Origin: Azoarcus sp. L1K30 | Lineage (GTDB): Bacteria > Pseudomonadota > Gammaproteobacteria > Burkholderiales > Rhodocyclaceae | Length of the DNA: 64,000 nt | Reading direction: 5' to 3' | Assembly: GCF_018122735.1 (NCBI RefSeq) | Contig: NZ_JAGRRD010000001.1 | Coordinates: 4,326,615 to 4,390,614 of the forward strand | Shown here: positions 19,643-27,692 of the stretch, one piece after another | Position numbering within the stretch: the stretch's first letter is position 1 | Layout of the letters: each line of letters begins with the position of its first letter | Program-made: the position numbers and the translations under genes | Notes under the pieces: model-generated | Database searches by the model: none | What the model was told of the DNA's origin: nothing | Seen by the model: only the letters and a program-made list of their open reading frames with translations

Positions 19643-20415
19643 GCGCAGCGCCGCGCGGCCGGGGCGGGCGCGCGCTCGAGCGGTCGCACGTGATCGAGAT
19701 CAACGGCAGTGAGGTGGCGCTTGTATTGCGACATTCGGCGCGCCGGACTTTCGCGCTTCAGGTCGATCATCGCGGCGCCCGGGTGGCGGTCCCGCACGGC
19801 ACACCCCTGGCCGCGGTAGAGCATTTTGTTCGCGGACATGGTGACTGGTTGTTGCGCAAGTTGGATAACAGGCAGCGGACAATGGCGGCCATGCGCTTCG
19901 TGCCTGAGGATGGTGCCCGCTTTCCGCTGTTGGGCACGACCGCACGCGTACGCACCGGTCTTGCCGGTCGGAGTGCACGCTGGTGTGTCGATGTGGACGG
20001 CGTCGAAGAGCTTCACCTTCCCGGGGCGGGGGGCTCGGCCGCCCTGCTGCGGGCCCTGCGCAATCGCGCGATTGCATGGTTTCGCGGGCGGGTGGAGGAA
20101 TATTGCCTTCGCCTCGGGCAATCCGCTCCCCGGGTGGGGCTGTCGTCCGCGCGCACGCGCTGGGGCAGTTGCAGCCGGCATGGGGGCATCCGTTTGCACT
20201 GGCGACTGATCCACCTCGAGCCCGCCTTGATCGACTATGTCGTCGCGCACGAGGTTGCGCATTTGCTGGAAATGAATCATTCCCCCCGCTTCTGGTCGGT
20301 GGTGGAGAGCCTTTACCCGAATTGGCACGAAGCGCGTCGTCGACTGCGGGCGCAGGGTGCCGAGTTGCCGCTGATCACCATGAACGAGCAGCCCCCGATA
20401 TCTGACGAGGAGTGA
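19612..20415 (+). CDS. YgjP-like zinc metalloprotease (DUF45/M48-type)
   Basis: A 267-residue protein with a WGSCSRHGGIRLHWRL segment and the zinc motif HEVAHLLEMNHSPRFW (about residues 218-233), the signature of the YgjP/SprT-like family. The N-terminal half carries the usual beta-rich region with ARRTFALQVDHRGARVAVP. No signal peptide is seen, so it should be cytoplasmic. It overlaps the preceding gene by 31 bases; ATG 19624 is an alternative start. Physiological substrate is unknown. Confidence 0.88.
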   Translation: MWICMGRQVLSAAPRGRGGRALERSHVIEINGSEVALVLRHSARRTFALQVDHRGARVAVPHGTPLAAVEHFVRGHGDWLLRKLDNRQRTMAAMRFVPEDGARFPLLGTTARVRTGLAGRSARWCVDVDGVEELHLPGAGGSAALLRALRNRAIAWFRGRVEEYCLRLGQSAPRVGLSSARTRWGSCSRHGGIRLHWRLIHLEPALIDYVVAHEVAHLLEMNHSPRFWSVVESLYPNWHEARRRLRAQGAELPLITMNEQPPISDEE

Positions 20416-20418
20416 GAG

Positions 20419-20808
20419 ATGAGAATGCTGCATACGATGTTGCGCGTGGGCGATCTGGATCGCTCCATTGCCTTCTATACCGAGGTGCTGGGCATGCGCC
20501 TGCTGCGTCGCAATGACTATCCGGAAGGAAAGTTCACCCTCGCCTTCGTCGGCTACCAGGACGAATCCGAAGGTGCCGTCCTCGAATTGACGCACAACTG
20601 GGGCGTAAGCGGATACGACCTGGGCAATGCGTATGGGCATATTGCCCTTGAAGTGCCGGATGCAGCCAAAGCCTGTGCCGACATCCGGGCACGGGGCGGA
20701 AAGGTGGTGCGCGACGCGGGGCCGATGAAGCACGGTAGTACCGTCATCGCCTTCGTCGAGGACCCCGACGGCTACAAGGTCGAACTGATCGAGCACAAAC
20801 TGGCATAG
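20419..20808 (+). CDS. gloA: Lactoylglutathione lyase (glyoxalase I)
   Basis: A 129-residue glyoxalase I that converts the methylglyoxal-glutathione hemithioacetal to S-lactoylglutathione. It shows [20 protein letters not shown], the metal-ligand Glu in VLELTHNWG and AYGHIALEV, and the closing [14 protein letters not shown], the standard four-ligand VOC arrangement with length equal to E. coli GloA. An AGGAG lies just upstream of the ATG. Confidence 0.97.
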   Translation: MRMLHTMLRVGDLDRSIAFYTEVLGMRLLRRNDYPEGKFTLAFVGYQDESEGAVLELTHNWGVSGYDLGNAYGHIALEVPDAAKACADIRARGGKVVRDAGPMKHGSTVIAFVEDPDGYKVELIEHKLA

Positions 20809-20824
20809 GCGGGCTGGCGACCGG

Positions 20825-21862
20825 CTACCAGTTGTCCTGAAAGCGTTTGCGAATCTCGAGTACCTCCTTCCAGCTGCGGAGAAAGGCGTCGGCGCAATCC
20901 GGATCGAAATGGCTGCCGCGACCTTCGCGCAGAAACGCAATTGCCTTGTCCAGTGTCCAGGCTCGTTTGTACGGGCGCTCGGAGGTGAGCGCGTCGAAGA
21001 CGTCGGCAACGGCAACGATACGGCCATCGAGCGGAATCTCCGTACCCTGGAGTTTGCGCGGATAGCCACTGCCGTCGAACTTCTCGTGGTGGGAGAGCGC
21101 GATGATCGCGCCTCTTTGCACGACGGCGGACGACGAGTCCTTGAGAATGTCGTAACCGATGGCCGGATGCCGCTTCATGATGATCAACTCGTCGGGGGTG
21201 AGCCTGCCGGCCTTGAGCAAGATGTAGTCGGGGATGCCGAGCTTGCCGACGTCATGCATGGGCGCCGCCTGCAGGATCTCGTCAACGCAGTGCGCGTCGA
21301 GGCCCATGCGTTTGGCAATCAGCGCCGAGTAATGTGCCATGCGCTGAATGTGGGCGCCTGTTTCCGGGTCGCGAAATTCGGCCGCGCGGGCGAGTCGAGT
21401 GATCGTCTCGCGCTCGCGGGCATGGATTTCTGCGGTGGCGATGCGCACCGCTTCGGCCAGTCGCGCAGCGCGATCGCGCGTGGCCAGGTGCGCTTCGCGC
21501 AATTTGAGCATGTTGCGCACGCGGGGCTGGAATTCGTGCGGATCGATCGGTTTGGTGAGGAAGTCGTTCGCGCCAAGCTCAAGGGCGTCGTAGCGCGTAC
21601 TGCGCTCGCTGTTCGCCGTGACCATCAGGATCGGCAGGTCGTCGTGGTCGTGCACTGCGCGAATCCGGCGGATGAACTCCAGTCCGTCGATGCCGGGCAT
21701 CATGTAATCGACGACGATGAGGTCAGGCTCGTGCGTCTCGCACCAGTCGAGCGCGACCACCGGGTCGGCGAAGCATCGGGCTTCGCAGCCCCCGACCCGC
21801 CCCACCAACTTGTCCATCAGGGTCAGATTCAGGGGGGTGTCGTCGATGATGGCAACAAGCAT
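20825..21862 (-). CDS. HD-GYP domain response regulator (c-di-GMP phosphodiesterase type)
   Basis: A 345-residue protein with an N-terminal receiver domain (about residues 1-125; acidic DD pair near 8, phospho-acceptor in VVDYMMPGIDG near 53, Lys in TKPID) and a C-terminal HD-GYP domain (about 150-340) with APMHDVGKLGIPD, the second HHEKFDGSGYPRKL and DVFDALTSERPYK motifs intact. All residues expected for c-di-GMP hydrolysis seem present. Monocistronic; the partner kinase is not adjacent. Confidence 0.95.
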   Translation of the reverse strand: MLVAIIDDTPLNLTLMDKLVGRVGGCEARCFADPVVALDWCETHEPDLIVVDYMMPGIDGLEFIRRIRAVHDHDDLPILMVTANSERSTRYDALELGANDFLTKPIDPHEFQPRVRNMLKLREAHLATRDRAARLAEAVRIATAEIHARERETITRLARAAEFRDPETGAHIQRMAHYSALIAKRMGLDAHCVDEILQAAPMHDVGKLGIPDYILLKAGRLTPDELIIMKRHPAIGYDILKDSSSAVVQRGAIIALSHHEKFDGSGYPRKLQGTEIPLDGRIVAVADVFDALTSERPYKRAWTLDKAIAFLREGRGSHFDPDCADAFLRSWKEVLEIRKRFQDNW

Positions 21863-21947
21863 GGCCGCCCCCTGAGTTGAGTAACCCTCAAAGTATCGCG
21901 CAGGGGCCAGCAGAGTGCCAGTATGCCAGTGACAGACGGCGGACGAT

Positions 21948-22223
21948 TCAGTCCTCGTCTTCCATGCCGCCGCGACGGGGTACCTGGGTTGGATCGCACG
22001 TGATCGGGCGGTAGATCTCCACCCGGTCGCCGGCCTGAAGTGGTGCGTCCAGTTTTACCAGCTTGCCGAAAATGCCGACCTTCTGTTGCGACAGGTCGAT
22101 ATTCGGATACATGCTCAGAACACCGGAGCGTTCGATCGCGTCCTGCACGGTGGCCTCGTCGGACACGTCGATACGCAGCCAGCAGTGCTGGGCGCCGTCG
22201 GAATATGCTATGCCAATTCTCAT
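21948..22223 (-). CDS. rnfH: RnfH family protein
   Basis: A 91-residue beta-grasp (ubiquitin-like) protein with the RnfH signature: MRIGIAYSDGAQHCWLRIDV, VGIFGKLVKLDAPLQAGDRVEIYRP. It is the last gene of the rnfABCDGEH order, 13 bases after rnfE. It is associated with Rnf in several diazotrophs but its biochemical role is unclear. Confidence 0.93.
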   Translation of the reverse strand: MRIGIAYSDGAQHCWLRIDVSDEATVQDAIERSGVLSMYPNIDLSQQKVGIFGKLVKLDAPLQAGDRVEIYRPITCDPTQVPRRGGMEDED

Positions 22224-22236
22224 CGCGGGGCTCTTC

Positions 22237-22968
22237 TCAGGGCGTAACGCCGTCGGCGGACAAGGCGCCGGGTGCGGGATGCAGCGTGGCGCGCCTGCGC
22301 TCCAGATGCTTTTGCAAGGCCATCAGGAACCCGAGCGCCAGAAACCCCCCCGGCGGCAGAATCATCATCAGGAAGCCCTTGTAGTTCGGGATCAGCGTCA
22401 ACTCTAGAAAGCTGAAGGATTGGCCGAGCAGCAGGCTGGCATTGGCGAAAAGGGTGCCACTGCCGAGGATTTCCCGGGTTGCACCGAGCACGACCAGTGC
22501 CCCGGTGAAACCGAGTCCCATGGCCACGCCGTCGGCGATCGACGCGATGATCGGCTGGCGGGAGGCGAAGGCCTCCGCACGACCGAGAATGGCGCAATTG
22601 ACCACGATCAGGGCGATGAACAGGCCGAGGACCTTGTGCAGGTCGTGGAGCCAGGCATTGAGGCTCATGTCGACGAGCGTGACCAGAGTCGCGATCAAGA
22701 CAATGAAGGTCGGGATACGTACGCTCGGGCTGACCAGATTGCGGATTGCGGCGACGATCGCATTGGATAGAACAAGCACCGCGGTGGTAGCCAATCCCAT
22801 CCCCAAGCCGTTGGTCGCCGTGCTCGTGACTGCCATCAGCGGGCACAGTGCAAGCATCTGAGTGAAGATGACATTCTGCCGCCACAGACCGTCCCGAAAA
22901 ATGTCTCCGAACGCAATGCCCTGGCGATCAACCGGGGCCGCCTGGGTTTCGCTGCAACATTCGCTCAT
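22237..22968 (-). CDS. rnfE: Rnf electron transport complex subunit E
   Basis: A 243-residue six-helix inner-membrane subunit of Rnf (RnfE/NqrD family), with QNVIFTQMLALCPLMAVTSTATNGLGMG at residues about 24-50 and NCAILGRAEAFA near 135. RnfA and RnfE form the pseudo-symmetrical pair around an intramembrane iron-sulfur site. It overlaps rnfG by 4 bases, indicating translational coupling. Confidence 0.96.
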   Translation of the reverse strand: MSECCSETQAAPVDRQGIAFGDIFRDGLWRQNVIFTQMLALCPLMAVTSTATNGLGMGLATTAVLVLSNAIVAAIRNLVSPSVRIPTFIVLIATLVTLVDMSLNAWLHDLHKVLGLFIALIVVNCAILGRAEAFASRQPIIASIADGVAMGLGFTGALVVLGATREILGSGTLFANASLLLGQSFSFLELTLIPNYKGFLMMILPPGGFLALGFLMALQKHLERRRATLHPAPGALSADGVTP

Positions 22969-23627
22969 GGTGCCAGCTCCTTCTGTTGTGCAACGGTTGG
23001 CTTGTCCTCTCCCAGCATTGCGCTACGATGGTTCGCGAACAGTTCGAGCCCGCCCCGCACCGCCTTTACGACCGCTCGCGGGGTGATGGTGGCGCCCGCG
23101 AACTGGTCGAAATCACCGCCATCCTTCTTGACGGCCCAGCGGGCCACGGGAGGACTGCCCAGTGACTTGCCGGCAAAGTCGCCGATCCATGGGTTCTTGG
23201 CGATCTCGATCTTGTCACCAAGCCCCGGCGTCTCAGTGTGGCGCGTCACACGCGCGCCGAGCACGCGCCCCTCGCGATCGACGCCCATCATGATCTGGAT
23301 CGTTCCACCGTAACCCTTTGCCTCAACGGCAAAGACGACTCCCTGCACAGTGTCGGCGCGACGGGCCCGATAGACCTTCAACGGTGAAGCGCCGTCGACG
23401 GGCAGATCGATGGCGTCGGCCAGCAGATTGTTGTCGGCGAATCCCTGCGGCAGTACTTGCGACAGCGAGGCCGCAGTATCGCGCGCGGCTGCCTCGGCAA
23501 TGGCGGGGCCGGTGGCCTGATGGGCAAAGGCAAGCGCGGCACTGGCAGTCAGTGCAATGGCGCCAAGCGAAGCCCCTTGGTACCACAAGGCTTCGATGGG
23601 CGGACGGATCGATGGCAACTTGTTCAT
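22965..23627 (-). CDS. rnfG: Rnf electron transport complex subunit G
   Basis: A 220-residue flavoprotein with one N-terminal membrane anchor (about residues 15-35) and a periplasmic FMN-binding domain. The flavinylation motif AGATITPRAVV near residue 190 supplies the Thr to which FMN is attached by ApbE. Part of the chain carrying electrons between NADH and ferredoxin. Confidence 0.96.
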   Translation of the reverse strand: MNKLPSIRPPIEALWYQGASLGAIALTASAALAFAHQATGPAIAEAAARDTAASLSQVLPQGFADNNLLADAIDLPVDGASPLKVYRARRADTVQGVVFAVEAKGYGGTIQIMMGVDREGRVLGARVTRHTETPGLGDKIEIAKNPWIGDFAGKSLGSPPVARWAVKKDGGDFDQFAGATITPRAVVKAVRGGLELFANHRSAMLGEDKPTVAQQKELAP

Positions 23628-23640
23628 GGTGGTGGGGCGC

Positions 23641-24684
23641 TCAGGGGGCAGTCAGCGAATGGCCGTCGCGGCGGCGACCGAAGATGCGCGGGCGCGTGGC
23701 GCGGTCGATCAGGGGTACGGCGGAGTTCATCAACAGAACGGCGAAGGCGATGCCTTCGGGGTAGGCGCCCCAGGTGCGAATGATCCACGTGAGGGCGCCG
23801 CAGCCGAGACCGAAGATCCACTGCCCGAGTGGCGTGCTCGGCGAGGTGACGTAGTCGGTTGCGATAAAGAAGGCGCCCAGCATGACGCCGCCTGTCAGCA
23901 GGTGGGCCAATGGGGGCAAATAGCTGTCCGGAGCGAGGAAATTGGCGAGTATGGCCGGTAGGGCGACACCGAGCATGAAGGCGGTCGGGATGCGTAAAGT
24001 GATGATGCGCAGTGCGGCAAGAAAGATACCGCCGCCCACCAGCAGCAGGGCGCTGGTTTCGCCCAGACTGCCGGCGCGCTGGCCGAACCCGAATGCCTGC
24101 GGATCCCAGAAGCCTGTCAATGATTGCGACAGTGCGATGCCACGTGAGGCCTCGGCCTTGACGTGCCCCAGAAGCGATGCGCTGGTCATCGCGTCGGTGA
24201 TGTTGCCGCCGAAGGTCACGCCAAGCGCTGCCAGAGGGGGCAGGTCGGTCGCCTGCGGTGCAACCCATTGCGTCATTTCGACCGGAAACGAAATCAGCAG
24301 CATGACCCGCGCCGCCATTGCCGGATTAAACAGATTCTGGCCCAGGCCGCCGAAGGCATGCTTGCCCACGACGACGGCGAAGGCTGCACCTGCCGCCGCG
24401 ATCCACCACGGCGCCCATGGCGGCAGCGACAGGGCCAGCAGCCATCCGGTCAGCATGGCCGAACCGTCCGCGATCATTGCGCTTGCAGAACGCTCCGCCA
24501 TGCGGGCGCAGAAGGCTTCGGCAAACAGTGCGGTCAGGATGGTGACACACCACAGCATCACCGCGGGCCAGCCAAAGTGCCAGAAGCCTGCGAGCGTCGC
24601 CGGCGTCAGCGCCAGCATCACCAGCAACATGACACGACCGACAGAACGGGCGCCGTGCGCGTGAGGCGAGGATATCGGATTCAT
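23641..24684 (-). CDS. rnfD: Rnf electron transport complex subunit D
   Basis: A 347-residue polytopic subunit (RnfD/NqrB family) with about nine hydrophobic helices and GKHAFGGLGQNLFNPAMAARV near residue 105. ATG 24684 overlaps the rnfC stop by 4 bases and has the family's usual N-terminus; a long upstream in-frame extension is not coding. The flavinylation region reads DAMTSASLL, with Ser where the family usually has the FMN-carrying Thr. Homologues translocate ions while passing electrons. Confidence 0.94.
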   Translation of the reverse strand: MNPISSPHAHGARSVGRVMLLVMLALTPATLAGFWHFGWPAVMLWCVTILTALFAEAFCARMAERSASAMIADGSAMLTGWLLALSLPPWAPWWIAAAGAAFAVVVGKHAFGGLGQNLFNPAMAARVMLLISFPVEMTQWVAPQATDLPPLAALGVTFGGNITDAMTSASLLGHVKAEASRGIALSQSLTGFWDPQAFGFGQRAGSLGETSALLLVGGGIFLAALRIITLRIPTAFMLGVALPAILANFLAPDSYLPPLAHLLTGGVMLGAFFIATDYVTSPSTPLGQWIFGLGCGALTWIIRTWGAYPEGIAFAVLLMNSAVPLIDRATRPRIFGRRRDGHSLTAP

Positions 24685-26222
24685 GCGGTGGTCTCCTCGG
24701 TGTTCGTGGCGGGTGCTGACTTGGCAGCAGCGGCCTGCGCGGCAGCGGCCTTGGCGCGCTCGCGTTCGGCCTTGCGGCGTGCTGCCGCCTCGGCCTTTTC
24801 GCGCGCTTCGCGTTCCATCCGCGATTCGCGCGCCTCGACCAACTGCTTGATGGCGTCCTGCTTCATGCGATTGCGGTCTTGCGCAGCGAGTTCGCCCTTG
24901 GCGTGGTTGAAATACTGGACAAGCGGAATCTGCGACGGGCAGACGAACGAGCAAGTGCCGCAGCTGATACAGTCCTTGAGCCCGATGTCGACGGAGGCCT
25001 TGAGGTCACCATTGCGGATCAGGGCGGCCATGTCCAGTGGCATCAAACCGATCGGACAGGCGCCGACGCAGGACGCGCAACGGATGCAGGGGCCGGGCTC
25101 GGGGAGCGCGGCGAGCTCGCTTTCCACCAGAGCGAGCAGCCCGCCGCTACCCTTGATGACCGGGATGTCGAGCGAGCGGATCGCCAGACCCATCATCGGC
25201 CCGCCCATCACCCAGCGGGCGACGGTGCCTGTGGTGCCGCCGCAGAATTCGACCAGCGCCGACAGTGGTGTGCCGATACGCACTTCCAGGTTGCGGGGCG
25301 TGCGGATGGCGCCGCCCGATACGGTAACGATACGTCGTGTCAGGGGTTCGCCAAACCGGATGGCGCGGTGGATGGCCGCCGCGGTGCCCACGTTCTGAAC
25401 CATGACGCCGATATCCGCAGGGCGGCCCTCGGCCGGAATCTCGCGGCCTGTCAGCCAGGAGATGAGCTGCTTTTCCGAACCCATCGGATAGCGACTGGGG
25501 ACGGTGACGACTTCAACGTCGGCGAGATCGGCTGCCGCCTCGCGCAGCGCGGCAATTGCCTCGGGTTTGTTGTCTTCCACCCCGATCATGGCGCGTTCAC
25601 CGCCGATGGCGCGCAGGATGATGCGCGCGCCATCGACGACCTCGGGCGCGCGCTCGCGCATCAGGCGGTCGTCACAGGACAGATAGGGCTCACATTCACC
25701 GCCGTTCAGAATCAGGGTCGGAATACGCGTCTTTTGCCCCAGCGCGAGTTTGACCGCGGAGGGAAAGGTTGCGCCGCCCATGCCGACGATGCCCGCTGAC
25801 GCGACCCGGCGTGCGATGTCTGCCGGTTCGAGCATGAACGGATCGGCAATCTCCGGCGGTAGTGCCTCGTCGAGGCCGTCGGGCTCAAGGAGGATGGCCG
25901 GACCACTGAGCCCGGATGCGTGGGGGACGGGAACCTCGGCAATGCCCAGGATTCGACCCGAGGTGGGCGCATGCAGCGGCGCCGAGATCGCCCCTTGGGC
26001 CTCCGCGATCAATTCACCGCGCAAGACCTGCTGACCGGCCTGCACCAGTGGCCGCGCCGGCGCGCCGATGTGCTGGGCGAGCGGAAGAATGAGTTGCGCA
26101 GGCAGGGGGAGTGGCGTGATCTCGGTGTCGGCCGCCGGGTGCTTGCGCCCTTCCGGGTGCGCGCCCCAGCGTTGAAACAGGCGGCGCAAGGTGCTACGAG
26201 CGGAAAATGCAGGCATGGTCAT
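24681..26222 (-). CDS. rnfC: Rnf electron transport complex subunit C
   Basis: A 513-residue peripheral subunit expected to bind NADH/FMN. It has a barrel-sandwich N-terminus, the Rossmann-like central part with ILNGGECEPYLSCDDRLM, two 4Fe-4S motifs (CIRCASCVGACP and CISCGTCSFVCP, about residues 380-430) and a charged, Ala-rich C-terminal coiled tail (about 445-513), a frequent RnfC feature. ATG 26222 or 26216 are both possible starts; upstream in-frame sequence belongs to rnfB. Confidence 0.95.
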   Translation of the reverse strand: MTMPAFSARSTLRRLFQRWGAHPEGRKHPAADTEITPLPLPAQLILPLAQHIGAPARPLVQAGQQVLRGELIAEAQGAISAPLHAPTSGRILGIAEVPVPHASGLSGPAILLEPDGLDEALPPEIADPFMLEPADIARRVASAGIVGMGGATFPSAVKLALGQKTRIPTLILNGGECEPYLSCDDRLMRERAPEVVDGARIILRAIGGERAMIGVEDNKPEAIAALREAAADLADVEVVTVPSRYPMGSEKQLISWLTGREIPAEGRPADIGVMVQNVGTAAAIHRAIRFGEPLTRRIVTVSGGAIRTPRNLEVRIGTPLSALVEFCGGTTGTVARWVMGGPMMGLAIRSLDIPVIKGSGGLLALVESELAALPEPGPCIRCASCVGACPIGLMPLDMAALIRNGDLKASVDIGLKDCISCGTCSFVCPSQIPLVQYFNHAKGELAAQDRNRMKQDAIKQLVEARESRMEREAREKAEAAARRKAERERAKAAAAQAAAAKSAPATNTEETTA

Positions 26223-26233
26223 GGCAGGCGGTC

Positions 26234-26761
26234 TCAGGCGCTGACCGGTTTGGGCCAGACCCATGTCTGCAGGGTCACCGGCACCGGTGTAAGTTCGATG
26301 GCGCCGGTGGGGCATACCCCCTCGCACTTGGCGCAGCCCGTGCAGGCTTCGCGAATGACGGCGTGAATCTGTTTGACGGCGCCCAGCACAGCGTCGGTCG
26401 GGCAGGACTTGAAACACTTCGTGCAGCCGATGCAGATCTCCTCGCGCACCTCTGCAATGCGCGGCACCTGCTCCTGTACCGCGCTGGCGTCGAGGGCCAG
26501 GCCAAGGCGGGCAGCCAGTGCTTCGGCCAACGCAAGTCCGCCCGGAGGGCAGCAGGTGGCAGCAGCGTTGCCGGCGACGAGCGCTTCGGCCGCGCCGGAA
26601 CAGCCCGGAAAGCCGCATTGCCCACAATTGGACCCAGGCATCATTGCTTCGATTTCAGCCTCGACACCGTCGCGTTCGACGTGGAAGAAGCGTGCAGCGA
26701 GTCCCAGACCCAGGCCGAAGACGATACCCAGCACGGAGATGCTAGCAACGGCGATGAACAT
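26234..26761 (-). CDS. rnfB: Rnf electron transport complex subunit B
   Basis: A 175-residue iron-sulfur subunit with an N-terminal membrane helix (about residues 2-25), the CGQCGFPGC Fe-S motif (about 48-56) and two ferredoxin motifs CIGCTKCFKSCP and CTGCAKCEGVCP (about 108-155). It is the expected exit point to soluble ferredoxin and therefore to nitrogenase. Confidence 0.96.
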   Translation of the reverse strand: MFIAVASISVLGIVFGLGLGLAARFFHVERDGVEAEIEAMMPGSNCGQCGFPGCSGAAEALVAGNAAATCCPPGGLALAEALAARLGLALDASAVQEQVPRIAEVREEICIGCTKCFKSCPTDAVLGAVKQIHAVIREACTGCAKCEGVCPTGAIELTPVPVTLQTWVWPKPVSA

Positions 26762-26783
26762 GTCGGCTCCTTGATATCGTTGT

Positions 26784-27365
26784 TCAGTGATTGGTCAGGC
26801 CGGAAAAGCCCATGAAGGCCAGTGACAGCAGTCCGGCGGTGATGAATCCGATCGGCGCGCCGGCAAAGGCGGCCGGCACCCGTGCGAGTGCGAGGCGTTC
26901 GCGCAGGCCTGCGAAGAGCACCAGTACCATGGTGAAGCCGGCCGCCGAGCCCAGACCGTAAATCACGCTGCGCGCGAAGCCGGCGCCTTCCTGGACATTG
27001 AGCAACGCGACGCCGAGCACCGCGCAGTTGGTGGTGATCAGTGGCAGATAGATACCCAGCACCTTGTACAGCGTGGGCGCATTCTTCTTTACCGCCATTT
27101 CGACGAACTGCACGGTGGCCGCAATGACGAGGATGAATCCCAGAATGCGCAGATAGCCGAGATCGAACGGCGCCAGGAGCGCATGTTCCAGCACCCAGGT
27201 GACCGCGCTCGCCAGCGTGAGCACGAACGTCGTGGCCATCCCCATGCCCAGCGCACTGTCGATCTTGCGCGACACCCCCATGAAAGGGCACAGGCCAAGG
27301 AACTTGACCAGGACGACGTTGTTCACCAGCGCCGTACCGAGCAGCAGCATCAACCATTCACTCAT
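26784..27365 (-). CDS. rnfA: Rnf electron transport complex subunit A
   Basis: A 193-residue six-helix membrane subunit (RnfA/NqrE family) with [20 protein letters not shown] (about residues 15-34) and [13 protein letters not shown] near 110, the Cys-containing helices that hold the intramembrane Fe-S centre. It is the first gene of the operon; GGAG precedes the ATG and a sigma-54 promoter lies about 40 bases further upstream. Confidence 0.96.
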   Translation of the reverse strand: MSEWLMLLLGTALVNNVVLVKFLGLCPFMGVSRKIDSALGMGMATTFVLTLASAVTWVLEHALLAPFDLGYLRILGFILVIAATVQFVEMAVKKNAPTLYKVLGIYLPLITTNCAVLGVALLNVQEGAGFARSVIYGLGSAAGFTMVLVLFAGLRERLALARVPAAFAGAPIGFITAGLLSLAFMGFSGLTNH

Positions 27366-27405
27366 TGCCGACGATCTCCGTCAATTTCGATCTTCACGGC
27401 CCTTG

Positions 27406-27422
27406 TTGCATGAGGCGTGCCA
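27406..27422 (-). promoter_or_regulatory. Sigma-54 promoter of the rnf operon
   Basis: On the minus strand TGGCACGCCTCATGCAA matches the -24/-12 consensus TGGCAC-N5-TTGC except A for T at the first -12 position, with GG and GC in the exact required phase. It is about 41 bases before the rnfA start codon. Confidence 0.85.
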
Positions 27423-27470
27423 TTCGGGGTGCGTTTTCAAAAGGCTGATTTAAAAGTGAATTTTGTGCAG

Positions 27471-27486
27471 TGCAGTGTCCACTGCA
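27471..27486. repeat. Inverted repeat in the rnf/nifLA control region
   Basis: TGCAGTGTCCACTGCA has perfect 7-base arms around TC. It lies between the rnf promoter and the NifA site and does not match NifA, FNR or sigma-54 patterns. Candidate operator of unknown binding protein. Confidence 0.5.
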
Positions 27487-27515
27487 TGTGTCGATTCCGC
27501 CACGCGTCAGTGATT

Positions 27516-27531
27516 TGTCGTGAAGGCTACA
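27516..27531. promoter_or_regulatory. NifA upstream activator site shared by rnf and nifLA
   Basis: TGTCGTGAAGGCTACA is an exact TGT-N10-ACA. It is about 115 bases from the rnf -12 element and about 130 bases from the nifL -12 element, a suitable distance for looping to both. It is the only such site between the two promoters other than one overlapping the nifL -24 box. Confidence 0.8.
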
Positions 27532-27642
27532 CATGAACGGCGCGCGAGATGGACGCGTACCCGCTGTCGCCCGGCGCGGTATCCCTGACGACAGCGGGTG
27601 TTCGGGCGAATGCACCGCTTGAGTGCGCAAAATTGTCGGGTT

Positions 27643-27657
27643 TGGCACATAGCTTGC
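27643..27657 (+). promoter_or_regulatory. Sigma-54 promoter of nifLA
   Basis: TGGCACATAGCTTGC is an exact TGGCAC-N5-TTGC. It lies 35 bases before the chosen nifL start (27693) and inside the longer alternative reading frame, which supports the shorter start. Confidence 0.92.
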
Positions 27658-27692
27658 TAAGGGAGTCGCAACCCTTCTCTGTCGAGACGTCA

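Noticed and set aside
19432-21069. 545-codon minus-strand frame across three plus-strand genes
   Set aside because: It overlaps well-recognised CinA-like, metalloprotease and glyoxalase genes and resembles no protein family.
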